From: Alteribacter natronophilus
GTDB taxonomy: Bacteria; Bacillota; Bacilli; Bacillales; Salisediminibacteriaceae
Length of the DNA: 64,000 nt
Assembly: GCF_006007885.1 (NCBI RefSeq)
Contig: NZ_VCRO01000004.1
Coordinates: 124,001 to 188,000 of the forward strand
Direction of reading: 5' to 3'
Position numbers and translations under genes: made by a program. This document shows, in pieces, positions 24,057-31,674 of this stretch; the first letter of the stretch is position 1, and every line of letters begins with the position of its first letter. The notes beneath the pieces are model-generated. The model was not told where the DNA came from and made no database searches. It worked only from the letters and a program-made list of their open reading frames with translations.

Positions 24057-24449
24057 GTGGTTGGATTGCAGATGAAAAAGCTTTTCTGGCGGAAACTGAT
24101 GGTTTCTTTGATTATCGGGGTTTTAATTGCCATTTTCATGATCGGGATGGCGCTGATTCCGCCTGTTGAATTTTCAGTTGATGGACTTGTATTTATCATC
24201 TTTATTATCGCGTTTACGTTTCTCGGAGCCCTGGCTGTCGGTGTCAGTATCTCCCTGATCAGTGATTACATAACGAAGCGGCTGTCCGGTACGATTCGCA
24301 TGACGGCAGCATTCGCTTCACACGCCATTTTCGGTTACCTCGTCGCCAGCGTGTTCGGCATCGGCGAAGCGTTTTACATCGCCCTGATGTTCGGCGTTCT
24401 CGATGAGTTCGTACGCTGGCTTGAGAAAAAAGGCTATATCAGGCTGTAG
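24057..24449 (+). CDS. Hypothetical membrane protein with four predicted segments
   Basis: Up to 130 residues from a GTG at 24057; an ATG at 24072 (MKKLFW) is an alternative. Hydrophobic segments are at about 16-36, 45-68, 85-105 and near 110, with a basic, aromatic C-terminus (FVRWLEKKGYIRL). The AAAGG at 24050 is close to the GTG and far from the ATG, so the start is not settled. No family is recognised. Confidence 0.55.
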   Translation: MVGLQMKKLFWRKLMVSLIIGVLIAIFMIGMALIPPVEFSVDGLVFIIFIIAFTFLGALAVGVSISLISDYITKRLSGTIRMTAAFASHAIFGYLVASVFGIGEAFYIALMFGVLDEFVRWLEKKGYIRL

Positions 24450-24452
24450 CGT

Positions 24453-24487
24453 AAAGACCTCCTTCCATTTGAGAAGGTGGTCTTTTA
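24453..24487 (+). terminator. Rho-independent terminator
   Basis: AAAGACCTCCTTC pairs with GAGAAGGTGGTCTTTT. Confidence 0.8.
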
Positions 24488-24489
24488 CT

Positions 24490-24770
24490 ATTAGGCTGTT
24501 TTCGGAAAGATTGTTGTTTTATTCCGCTGCAGGCGGACGCTTTCACCACAGGCACAAGTGCGACATCCGTTCATGCTTCACGGTGTCTTCTATGCCGCGG
24601 GCATCGCTTCAGCCTACCTGGGGAGTGCTTCTGCTTCTTCCTCTGCAAGGTAAGCTTCGAAGCTGTATTGCGTCGAAGCAGCTCGAAGCAATAACAGGAT
24701 GTCAACGCTCGCACCTGATGCTATTCCCGCCGGAGTCGCCGCCTTTCGCTCTATAGTTAATTTGATCAAT
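24490..24770 (-). repeat. Divergent copy of the GC-rich palindromic element, inverted and with two insertions
   Basis: Read on the minus strand it starts AACTATAGAGCGAAAGGCGG, CGACTCCGGCGGGAATAG, CATCAGGTG, then has an unrelated insert of about 90 bases, then GTAGGCTGAAGCGATGCCCG, another insert of about 50 bases, and finally AAAGCGTCCGCCTGCAGC and TTTCCGAAAACAGCC. The flanks match the copies at 31505 and 53430. Confidence 0.65.
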
Positions 24771-24887
24771 AGCAACAATCTATACGACACAGCTTACTTT
24801 TAAGGTGGAAAGTCACGGAAAACCGGGCTGCTTTATTTGTGACAAAAGTCCCTGATCCCAAATCCCTGTAAGACAAACAACTAAGTT

Positions 24888-24981
24888 CGACAATTATCGA
24901 CACTTGTACTGCCCGTATTTCTCCTGATTTAACTATTAATATAAAACTTTTCCCGTGTTAATATTTTGATGATTCAGAAAA
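24888..24981 (+). promoter_or_regulatory. Promoter block shared with the first subtilisin gene
   Basis: CGACAAT-TAT-CGACAC at 24888 and CGTGTTAATATT followed by ATTCAGAAAA at 24972, at the same 84-base distance as in the block at 20332-20425. Confidence 0.6.
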
Positions 24982-25024
24982 CAATCTTGTCTTCTGGATC
25001 AAAAATTTAACAAGGGGTGTTGGG

Positions 25025-26155
25025 ATGAGGATGAGACGTTTACTTGTTGCTTTTTTCACGGTGTTTGTGCTGTTTGGTGTTTTCACCGTCACGGCTTCTG
25101 CAGATGGTGAAAGCAGCACACAGGATTACCTGGTGATGTTCGACGGGAAAGCTGAGAAGGGGATTCTTCAGGCTTTCGGGGTGGATGAGGAAAATGTGAA
25201 ACACGAGTTTGACCTCCTGCCGGTTTATCAGCTCTCACTTACGGAAAACCAGGCAAAGGGACTGGAGAATCATCCGCAGATCAAATATGTGGAAGCGGAC
25301 GCAGAAGTAAAGAAATCACAGACGACGCCTTACGGGGTATCACAGGTTCAGGCGCCTGATGTTCATCAGTATGGGTATTTCGGGCAGGGAGTCCGGGTGG
25401 CGATACTGGACACAGGAATTGACTCGAGTCACCAGGATCTTAACGTACACGGCGGTCATTCCGTGTTCTCGAACTGGCCTGAAAGCAACCCGTATTATGA
25501 CGGCGACGGCCACGGCACACACGTAGCCGGTACGGTGGCTGCCCTGAACAACAGCTACGGTGTACTCGGTGTGGCCCCTCAGGCACGGCTTTATGCAGTC
25601 AAGGTTCTGGACAGTAACGGCGGTGGATCGTACTCCGGTATTGCACAGGGAATCGAGTGGTCCATCAACAACGGCATGGATATTATCAACATGTCTCTTG
25701 GAGGGACCGCCCACTCTTCCATTCTCCAGGCATACTCTGATTACGCCTATAACCAGGGACTGCTTGTCATTGCTGCAGCAGGTAACAGCGGAAATGCAGC
25801 TGGAACAGGAGACTCCGTTAATTACCCGGCACGGTACAGCTCAGTGATGGCAGTGGCTGCGGTAGACTGGAACAACAACCGTGCTTCTTTCTCCAGCACC
25901 GGTCCTGCAGTTGAAATTTCGGCTCCTGGTGTGAGCATTCAGAGCACTTACCCTGGTAACCAGTATGTAAGTCTTAACGGAACGTCGATGGCATCGCCGC
26001 ACGTAGCCGGTGTGGCTGCTCTACTGTGGCACTATCAGCCGGGCTACTCAAACGCTCAGATCCGGAATGTCCTGAACCAGTCGGCACAGCCGCTCGGGAA
26101 CAGCAATCACTATGGAAATGGACTCGTTCAGGCGTTTGATGCCTTTGTCTATTAA
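25025..26155 (+). CDS. Second subtilisin-family extracellular serine protease
   Basis: 376 residues with the same architecture as the gene at 20540: signal peptide (about 1-26), I9-type propeptide, and mature domain from about residue 98 (SQTTPYGVSQVQ). Triad: Asp129 (AILDTG), His163 (GDGHGTHVAG), Ser321 (NGTSMASPHVAG); oxyanion Asn in AAAGNSGN. It is clearly a paralogue that has diverged in the propeptide and surface. ATG at 25025 follows AAGGGGTG. The NprR-like regulator gene begins 200 bases downstream. Confidence 0.95.
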   Translation: MRMRRLLVAFFTVFVLFGVFTVTASADGESSTQDYLVMFDGKAEKGILQAFGVDEENVKHEFDLLPVYQLSLTENQAKGLENHPQIKYVEADAEVKKSQTTPYGVSQVQAPDVHQYGYFGQGVRVAILDTGIDSSHQDLNVHGGHSVFSNWPESNPYYDGDGHGTHVAGTVAALNNSYGVLGVAPQARLYAVKVLDSNGGGSYSGIAQGIEWSINNGMDIINMSLGGTAHSSILQAYSDYAYNQGLLVIAAAGNSGNAAGTGDSVNYPARYSSVMAVAAVDWNNNRASFSSTGPAVEISAPGVSIQSTYPGNQYVSLNGTSMASPHVAGVAALLWHYQPGYSNAQIRNVLNQSAQPLGNSNHYGNGLVQAFDAFVY

Positions 26156-26189
26156 AAAGGGCGTGCGTCAGCATACTTAACGTAAACGT

Positions 26190-26222
26190 AAAACACCTCC
26201 TCTGACCGGGGAGGTGTTTTTA
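26190..26222 (+). terminator. Rho-independent terminator
   Basis: AAACACCTCC pairs with GGAGGTGTTT, followed by more T. Confidence 0.85.
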
Positions 26223-26354
26223 TCTGGCTGAATCTAACTGCCTGTATAGTATGATGGAGGCAGGAAACTTGAAAAAAAACGCGAACGGTTAAGGAATCTG
26301 ACGGGAAATTCAGCCGTACTTTTTCAATAGGAGAGAGAGGGGTTATCGGTTAAG

Positions 26355-27611
26355 ATGAAAATAGAACTACGGCCTACAAAAGTGTACGGAAGATTAATAG
26401 CAGCCAAACGAATTCATCTTGAAATTACCCAGGAGGAGCTGGCGAAGGAAATCTGCTCGACAACCTACCTGAGTAAACTGGAAAACGACCGTATCGACCA
26501 GCCGAATACCGAAACGATCCAGCTGCTCATGAAAAAGCTTAACATCGACTTCAGGAATGTGTTTCAGGATCTCCACGAGATCGGGGAGCTGATCTCTGAG
26601 CTTTATAAAAGTATTAATAAAAAGCAGAAGGATAAAATCGATGATTACTGGGAGCGGCTCCAGACCCTGATGAAAAAGTATGACGATCCTTCCTTTGATT
26701 CGGATTTTATGCTCATCCGGTTCCGGTATGACATTGCACAAAGAGAGACAGACAGAGCCGCTGCAGTCAAAACGCAGCTTGACAGTATCTATAAAACCCT
26801 TACTGCCGAGCAGAAAATGTACTTTCATTACTTTACAGGACTTTATCTGTCCATTTTACATAAAACATCAAGCGGGATTGAATCTTTTGAAAAAGCTCTG
26901 GCCATCCAGAAGGAGCTTCCGGTCAGGGATTACTACCTTGTTTATCACACAGCTCTTGCCTACAGTCATCAGAACGCCCCCTCCCAGGCGCTGTTTTATG
27001 CGATGGAGTGTCTGGAAGTCTTTCAGGAGAGGCTCGAGTATATGAGAGTCATAGACTGCCAGATGCTTCTCGGGATTAACTATACGAGAATCAGGCAGTT
27101 CGATAAAGCGCTGTTCCACTACAAAAACATATTAGACCTGTCGATTTACTTTGGGAAAGACGATCTGACCATAAAGGTGTATCACAACATGGGATATCTC
27201 TACTCCGAAAAAGGAGAGCCCGAAACAGCGGTCGATTACTATAAAAAAAGCCTGGAGAAGCGTACCGGACAGGATGACTCCTGCCTGAACACGATCTATT
27301 TCATTGCCAGGGAGTACGTAAAAACCGGGGAACAGAGGAAAGCGGAACAATGGATCGACAGAGGACTGGGTCTCGGGAGCAGGGAAAACGCCACCGTCAT
27401 TAAACTGCGGGCGCTCCGCCTGTCCCTGAAGGAGAACAGGGGGGATTACCTTCAGTTTCTTGAAAACTCCGCGATCCCTCACTACCGGAAAACCAACGAT
27501 AGAGAGGCACTGATGGAAACCTATGAAGAGCTTGGCGACCTGTATGGGAAAGTGTACAAGTATAAACAGAGCGCCGAGTACTATAAACAGGCCCTGGGCT
27601 GCAGGCAGTAA
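26355..27611 (+). CDS. RNPP-family peptide-sensing regulator (NprR-like)
   Basis: 418 residues. Residues about 10-65 form an XRE-type HTH (GRLIAAKRIHLEITQEELA, TTYLSKLENDRIDQPN); the remainder consists of tetratricopeptide repeats (for example YHNMGYLYSEKGEPETAVDYYKK split over several units, and LGDLYGKVYKYKQSAEYYKQ). This length and order are those of NprR and PlcR, cytoplasmic receptors that bind a short re-imported signal peptide and activate target genes; NprR (423 residues) controls extracellular proteases. A 46-residue exported peptide gene follows 18 bases after the stop, exactly as for nprX/papR. The subtilisin gene lies just upstream. Confidence 0.8.
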   Translation: MKIELRPTKVYGRLIAAKRIHLEITQEELAKEICSTTYLSKLENDRIDQPNTETIQLLMKKLNIDFRNVFQDLHEIGELISELYKSINKKQKDKIDDYWERLQTLMKKYDDPSFDSDFMLIRFRYDIAQRETDRAAAVKTQLDSIYKTLTAEQKMYFHYFTGLYLSILHKTSSGIESFEKALAIQKELPVRDYYLVYHTALAYSHQNAPSQALFYAMECLEVFQERLEYMRVIDCQMLLGINYTRIRQFDKALFHYKNILDLSIYFGKDDLTIKVYHNMGYLYSEKGEPETAVDYYKKSLEKRTGQDDSCLNTIYFIAREYVKTGEQRKAEQWIDRGLGLGSRENATVIKLRALRLSLKENRGDYLQFLENSAIPHYRKTNDREALMETYEELGDLYGKVYKYKQSAEYYKQALGCRQ

Positions 27612-27629
27612 CTGAAAGGAGGTGAAGGC

Positions 27630-27770
27630 ATGAATAAACGTTTCAGAAACATCCTGATCGGCGGTATGGTTGTGATTTTCTCCCTGACTCCTCTGTTCTT
27701 CAGCGGGAGTGTAACCGAGCATCACGTCGACTCCGAAAAGCCTTACATTGAGCATCCGGACTGGGACTAA
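27630..27770 (+). CDS. Candidate secreted signal propeptide of the RNPP regulator
   Basis: 46 residues, 18 bases after the regulator gene, with AAAGGAGGTGAAGG upstream of the ATG. The N-terminus is basic (MNKRFRN), followed by a hydrophobic core (ILIGGMVVIFSLTPLFF) and a polar tail (GSVTEHHVDSEKPYIEHPDWD in part). This is the layout of NprX, PapR and Phr propeptides: Sec export, cleavage outside the cell and re-import of a 5-8 residue C-terminal fragment. The EKPYIEH stretch recalls the NprX heptapeptide SKPDIVG; that comparison is inference. The mature form is unknown. Confidence 0.7.
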   Translation: MNKRFRNILIGGMVVIFSLTPLFFSGSVTEHHVDSEKPYIEHPDWD

Positions 27771-27833
27771 TCAGAGTGTACACTTATTGGACTCCATGTC
27801 AGGAGTTCAACGGATCATTGGGAGGGTATAAGC

Positions 27834-28409
27834 ATGGAGGATATCACCCGATTCAGAGAGCCACTGCTGGAGGCTTTCCGCTATTTTTCCTATTTTCCCG
27901 GTGCCCGTGAATATGATCAGTTTGCGCGGGAACGGCAGCTGGTGAGCAGTTTTGCCATCCGGAAGGAAACAGGAAAGACATTCGAAGCAATCCGAATGGA
28001 AATGGATCTGCCGGACAAGCATCAGGCACATCGTGATGAATGCATTTCAGCCCTGCAGCAGGCGGCTCTCATATACTCTGAGCAGATTACACTGAGCCAG
28101 TACAGAACGTGGTACAAAGAAGATCCCGAAAACAGACCGTCTCCCGGTCAGGTCAGCCGTGCAGCCGGTACGTTTAACCAGGCAAAAATCAGGGCGGGCC
28201 TTGAGCCGAATTACAGAAACATGGAACGGTTCATGACGAGGGAAAAATGTCTCGAGGCACTTGAAAAAGCAGTTGCCTGTCACGGCGACATGCTGACGCA
28301 GAAAGACTACGATATCTGGCGTTCGGAGGAGGATCCGTCCGGACGAACAATCGGGAACCGGTTCGGTACCTTTCAGACAGCCGTAGAAGCCCTTTTACAT
28401 AAGGGATAG
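27834..28409 (+). CDS. Protein with homing-endonuclease-associated repeats
   Basis: 191 residues arranged as three related segments of about 60 residues (starting near 5, 66 and 133). The last, KCLEALEKAVACHGDMLTQ and DYDIWRSEEDPSGRTIGNRF, fits the homing-endonuclease-associated repeat (HNR) pattern: helix, YxxW/F, SxxTIxxRFG. Such repeats are thought to bind DNA. There is no nuclease domain. ATG at 27834 follows GGGAGGG. It lies 63 bases after the propeptide gene behind an inverted repeat (GGACTCC, GGAGTTC) and could be a target or accessory of the RNPP system. Confidence 0.6.
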   Translation: MEDITRFREPLLEAFRYFSYFPGAREYDQFARERQLVSSFAIRKETGKTFEAIRMEMDLPDKHQAHRDECISALQQAALIYSEQITLSQYRTWYKEDPENRPSPGQVSRAAGTFNQAKIRAGLEPNYRNMERFMTREKCLEALEKAVACHGDMLTQKDYDIWRSEEDPSGRTIGNRFGTFQTAVEALLHKG

Positions 28410-28411
28410 TT

Positions 28412-28442
28412 CCGGACAGACCACGAGTCTGTCTGTTTTTTT
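28412..28442 (+). terminator. Rho-independent terminator
   Basis: GGACAGAC-CACGA-GTCTGTCT followed by TTTTTT. Confidence 0.8.
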
Positions 28443-28528
28443 CACACCACACCTCCCAGGCAGCCAGAGGGGCGATCAGTTTTCCCGGCCGCTCTGCAGG
28501 CTTTCCTGACCGAAAGGAAAGGTAAATA

Positions 28529-29089
28529 ATGAATGTACAGGCAGTCATCAATCACGAATCAAGAAACCAGATTGAAAAGTATTTGCATCGGTATTCTGAA
28601 GAAAAGCATATACATTCATTATTTTCGTTTGCCATTGGAAGTAAAGAGCTGTTTTCAGCAAGTGCCCTTCCCGCCCACATTACGGCTGCAGGAATCGTTC
28701 TCAGCCAAAATGAACCGGGAAGCATTCTGATGGTCTGCCATAACTGCACGGAGTGGATGCTTCCGGGAGGGCACGTTCATCCTGGGGAACTTCCTCAGGA
28801 AGCGGCTAAAAGAATTATTGCTGATGAGACCGCTATGGAAGTCGCGCTGCACCGGGGCCACCTGCCTGACGTTTTTCCGGCTGACATCCGGATTCGTAAG
28901 ATGGCAGAGACGGAGGAGGGCCTGGTACCGTCTCATTATCACTATGAATTCTGTTACGTATTTTTGACCAGGAGTGCACTGCCTGAACACCGCGTAGGAA
29001 ATAACCGGATCCTTTGGGGGGACGGTGCCGGGGTACCGGGGATGGAAAGGGTTCTCCGGAAGACGGGAGAACCCCGTTTCTGCCTGTAA
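28529..29089 (+). CDS. NUDIX-type protein with degenerate catalytic box
   Basis: 186 residues. A NUDIX fold is suggested by AGIVLSQNEPGSILMV and by GGHVHPGELPQEAAKRIIADE, which aligns with the GX5EX7REUXEEXGU box. In this box the first Glu of REUXEE is Ile and the conserved Gly is Ala, so normal diphosphate hydrolysis is doubtful, though other residues remain. The function is unknown. ATG at 28529 follows GGAAAGG. Confidence 0.65.
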   Translation: MNVQAVINHESRNQIEKYLHRYSEEKHIHSLFSFAIGSKELFSASALPAHITAAGIVLSQNEPGSILMVCHNCTEWMLPGGHVHPGELPQEAAKRIIADETAMEVALHRGHLPDVFPADIRIRKMAETEEGLVPSHYHYEFCYVFLTRSALPEHRVGNNRILWGDGAGVPGMERVLRKTGEPRFCL

Positions 29090-29151
29090 GGATGGAATGC
29101 TGTTTCAGAGGGTGCCCCGTGAGGAACGTGGTCAGTAAAGGAGGTGCGGCC

Positions 29152-29316
29152 ATGCCTTATTTACTGGCCGCAGTCGGCGGACTGCTGCTTATAATCGCCC
29201 TCGGTGCAGAAAGCGAACCGTTTCCATTTGCACGCCTCCTCGGCATTCTTATGATTGCAGCAGCTTCTCTGCTCTTTCTCACCCGGCAGGGAAAGCAGAA
29301 AGATCATATACGTTGA
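29152..29316 (+). CDS. Small two-segment membrane protein
   Basis: 54 residues: two hydrophobic helices (LLAAVGGLLLIIALG and LLGILMIAAASLLFL) joined by an acidic loop, with a basic C-terminus. An AAAGGAGGTG ribosome binding site precedes the ATG at 29152 by 9 bases. A terminator follows. No family is recognised. Confidence 0.6.
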   Translation: MPYLLAAVGGLLLIIALGAESEPFPFARLLGILMIAAASLLFLTRQGKQKDHIR

Positions 29317-29334
29317 GGAAAAAGAGTTATGGAA

Positions 29335-29372
29335 GAATCCGCCCCTGGATAAGAAGGGGCGGATTCTTTTTT
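29335..29372 (+). terminator. Rho-independent terminator
   Basis: GAATCCGCCCC at 29335 pairs with GGGGCGGATTC at 29356, followed by six T. Confidence 0.9.
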
Positions 29373-29390
29373 CAGCTGTATTTTGCCTAA

Positions 29391-29474
29391 GGTTGATTGT
29401 TTGGAAGAAAAGGCCGATTGTGTGCAGGATAAGGCTGATTTCCCGGATTTACAGGTTGATTTCTCAGGTCCAGC
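29391..29474. repeat. Four-unit array with exact 21-bp period (GGYYGATT)
   Basis: GGTTGATT at 29391, GGCCGATT at 29412, GGCTGATT at 29433 and GGTTGATT at 29454, each exactly 21 bases apart with variable fill. It lies directly after the terminator. Confidence 0.75.
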
Positions 29475-29548
29475 ACTATCGATATCCCTTTCCGTACGTT
29501 ACCACATCACCACCTGTTCCATATTCGTGATTTTCACTGAATTACTCT

Positions 29549-29577
29549 TTGACAATCCACAGGAAATCGTGTACATT
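29549..29577 (+). promoter_or_regulatory. Sigma-A promoter of guaC
   Basis: TTGACA at 29549-29554, a 17-base spacer, and TACATT at 29572-29577. Confidence 0.7.
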
Positions 29578-29582
29578 ACTCA

Positions 29583-29630
29583 ATGGACGAACAATAAAAG
29601 ATTGTTAATGAATAAACATTCGCCTTTTAG
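29583..29630 (+). promoter_or_regulatory. Possible PurR box pair upstream of guaC
   Basis: ATGGACGAACAAT at 29583-29595 fits the Bacillus PurBox AWWWCCGAACWWT at 10 of 13 positions; a weaker inverted match (AACATTCGCCTTTT) lies about 20 bases downstream. guaC belongs to the PurR regulon in B. subtilis. Confidence 0.4.
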
Positions 29631-29641
29631 GAGTGATCCGT

Positions 29642-30625
29642 GTGGAAAATGTATTCGATTATGAAGATGTTCAGTTAATTCCCGCAAAATGCGTTGTAAA
29701 TAGTCGTTCTGAGTGTGATACAAGTGTGACCCTCGGCGGTCATACGTTTAAACTTCCGGTCGTGCCTGCAAACATGCAGACGATCATCGATGAAAAGATT
29801 GCCCTGTTTTTAGCCGAAAAAGGCTATTTCTATATCATGCACCGCTTTGAACCTGAAAAGCGCCTCGCATTCGTGCGCGACATGCATGACCGTGGCCTCA
29901 TCGCCTCCATCAGTGTGGGGGTGAAGGAAGAGGAGTATGATTTTGTCCGCATGATGGCTGAGGAAAAAGCTGTACCTGAATTCATCACGATCGACATTGC
30001 CCACGGCCATTCCAACGCGGTGATCCGCATGATCGGCCATATCAAGGAGCATCTGCCGCAGACGTTTGTGATTGCCGGAAACGTCGGTACACCAGAAGCG
30101 GTCCGTGAACTTGAGCATGCCGGAGCAGACGCCACCAAAGTCGGAATCGGACCGGGTAAAGTATGCATTACGAAAATCAAAACCGGATTCGGAACCGGCG
30201 GCTGGCAGCTCGGTGCCCTCCGCTGGTGTGCAAAAGCCGCTTCGAAGCCGATCATCGCAGACGGCGGCATCCGCACTCACGGAGATGTGGCCAAGTCCAT
30301 CCGCTTCGGCGCTACGATGGTCATGATCGGGTCCCTGTTTGCCGGACACGAGGAGTCACCAGGCGAGACGAAGGAAGTGGAAGGCAAACTCGTGAAAGAG
30401 TACTTCGGCTCCGCCTCTGAATTCCAGAAAGGCGAAAAGAAGAACGTGGAAGGCAAGAAGATGTATGTGGAACACAAAGGATCCCTCGCCGACACGCTCA
30501 CGGAAATGGAGCAGGACCTCCAGTCCTCCATCTCTTACGCCGGCGGTAACACCCTCGACTCGATCCGCACGGTCGACTACGTGATCGTGAAAAACTCCAT
30601 TTTCAACGGTGATCGTGTATTTTAA
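29642..30625 (+). CDS. guaC: GMP reductase
   Basis: 327 residues. [16 protein letters not shown] at the start, [21 protein letters not shown] and the catalytic-loop Cys in [18 protein letters not shown] identify a bacterial GMP reductase of the IMPDH/GMPR family. It reduces GMP to IMP with NADPH, recycling guanine nucleotides. The GTG at 29642 matches the family start and has AGGAGTGATC at a good distance; an earlier GTG at 29633 lies inside that site. It is monocistronic with promoter and terminator. Confidence 0.95.
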   Translation: MENVFDYEDVQLIPAKCVVNSRSECDTSVTLGGHTFKLPVVPANMQTIIDEKIALFLAEKGYFYIMHRFEPEKRLAFVRDMHDRGLIASISVGVKEEEYDFVRMMAEEKAVPEFITIDIAHGHSNAVIRMIGHIKEHLPQTFVIAGNVGTPEAVRELEHAGADATKVGIGPGKVCITKIKTGFGTGGWQLGALRWCAKAASKPIIADGGIRTHGDVAKSIRFGATMVMIGSLFAGHEESPGETKEVEGKLVKEYFGSASEFQKGEKKNVEGKKMYVEHKGSLADTLTEMEQDLQSSISYAGGNTLDSIRTVDYVIVKNSIFNGDRVF

Positions 30626-30639
30626 TGGGAACTTCAAGT

Positions 30640-30676
30640 AAGGCAGCCTGGCAGATCCGTCAGGCTGTCTTTTTTC
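30640..30676 (+). terminator. Rho-independent terminator
   Basis: AGGCAGCCTG pairs with CAGGCTGTCT, followed by TTTTT. Confidence 0.85.
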
Positions 30677-30770
30677 TGTAAAAAGAAGGAATTGTAACAT
30701 GCGGCTGAAGAAGGGATACAGGAGAAACAACATTATCAAAGCAGGGAAGCGGAACAGGGGAGATCATGCG

Positions 30771-31460
30771 ATGACAAGACCGGAAATAGTAGTGAATGTT
30801 TTCAGCTCGGCGGACGGAAAAATCACCACGGCACCAGGCAGAAATGTATCGGAATGGACAGCAGCGGGAGTAGACGGGGAGGCTCATGACGCTGCCCACC
30901 GTCTCTACGATGATCTTGGCTGTGACGGCCTCATTTCAGGAAGCGAAACGCTCATGGTTTACGGCAGTCACTGGGTGGATCTGGAGAAGGCGGTCTATGA
31001 ACCGCAGAAATCGAAGGCGTATATCGTATTTGACGGGAAAGGAAGAATCAACTGGCACCAGACTGAAGGGCTGATCGTGGTCACGAAGGAAAACGTGAGT
31101 GAGGACTACATACGCCAGCTTGAAGAAAAAAACATCAGCTATATTCAGGCAGGGTCAGGGGATTTCATCGACCTGCCTGCGGCTCTTGAAAAACTGTACG
31201 AGAAAGGTTTCAGGAGGCTTGGAATCAGCGGCGGAGGAGGGGTTAACGGCGCATTCCTGAGAGCCGGTCTGATCGACGAGATCAGCCTCGTTCTGGCCCC
31301 GGTGGCCGTCGGTGGAAACACCACCCCCTCCATCTTTGACTGCAGCGATCTGAAGGATCTTGAGGGTGTGACCGAGCTGGAGCTGCTTGCCTCCCGTCCT
31401 GTTGGAAGAGGATCAGTCTGGGTTCATTACAAAGTAAAAAAGGCGGTTCCTCAGCCCTGA
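30771..31460 (+). CDS. RibD C-terminal / dihydrofolate-reductase-like reductase
   Basis: 229 residues. PEIVVNVFSSADGKI at the start, DLGCDGLISGSETLM in the middle and SGGGGVNGAFLRAGLIDEISL near the end match the RibD_C domain, which reduces pyrimidine riboflavin precursors or, in stand-alone forms, other carbonyl substrates with NADPH. There is no deaminase half and no rib operon nearby, so it is a stand-alone member. ATG at 30771 has GGGGAG at 8 bases. Confidence 0.8.
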   Translation: MTRPEIVVNVFSSADGKITTAPGRNVSEWTAAGVDGEAHDAAHRLYDDLGCDGLISGSETLMVYGSHWVDLEKAVYEPQKSKAYIVFDGKGRINWHQTEGLIVVTKENVSEDYIRQLEEKNISYIQAGSGDFIDLPAALEKLYEKGFRRLGISGGGGVNGAFLRAGLIDEISLVLAPVAVGGNTTPSIFDCSDLKDLEGVTELELLASRPVGRGSVWVHYKVKKAVPQP

Positions 31461-31504
31461 TTTTGGAAGGGTGTTTTCGCAAAGAAACTGCTTTTACAGT
31501 TATA

Positions 31505-31652
31505 TATACGTAGCGAAAGGCGGCGACTCCTGCGGGAAAAGCAACTGGCGAAGACCCCGCAGGGTGTTTTTCCCGAGGAGGCTGAGGCGTTGCCCGCGGA
31601 AAGCGTCCGCCTGGAGCATCATAGAACAACCATCTTTCCGAAAACAGCCAAT
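31505..31652 (+). repeat. GC-rich palindromic element, near-complete copy
   Basis: GCGAAAGGCGGCGACTCCTG, CGGGAAAAGCAACTGGCG, AAGACCCCGCAGGG, CCCGAGGAGGCTGAGGCG, TTGCCCGCGGAAAGCGTCCG, CCTGGAGC and finally CTTTCCGAAAACAGCC. It contains several inverted sub-repeats (CCTGCGGG / CCCGCAGG). It lies immediately before the VOC gene and may form an RNA or DNA secondary structure. Confidence 0.8.
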
Positions 31653-31674
31653 ATGAAAATAGGAGGAACTGCAC

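Noticed and set aside
24530-24756. Protein-coding frame inside the inverted palindromic element
   Set aside because: The stretch is explained by repeat family words and has no ribosome binding site.
29090-29151. Extended N-terminus for the 54-residue membrane protein
   Set aside because: The frame is open to 29014 but overlaps the NUDIX gene and the good ribosome binding site lies right before 29152.
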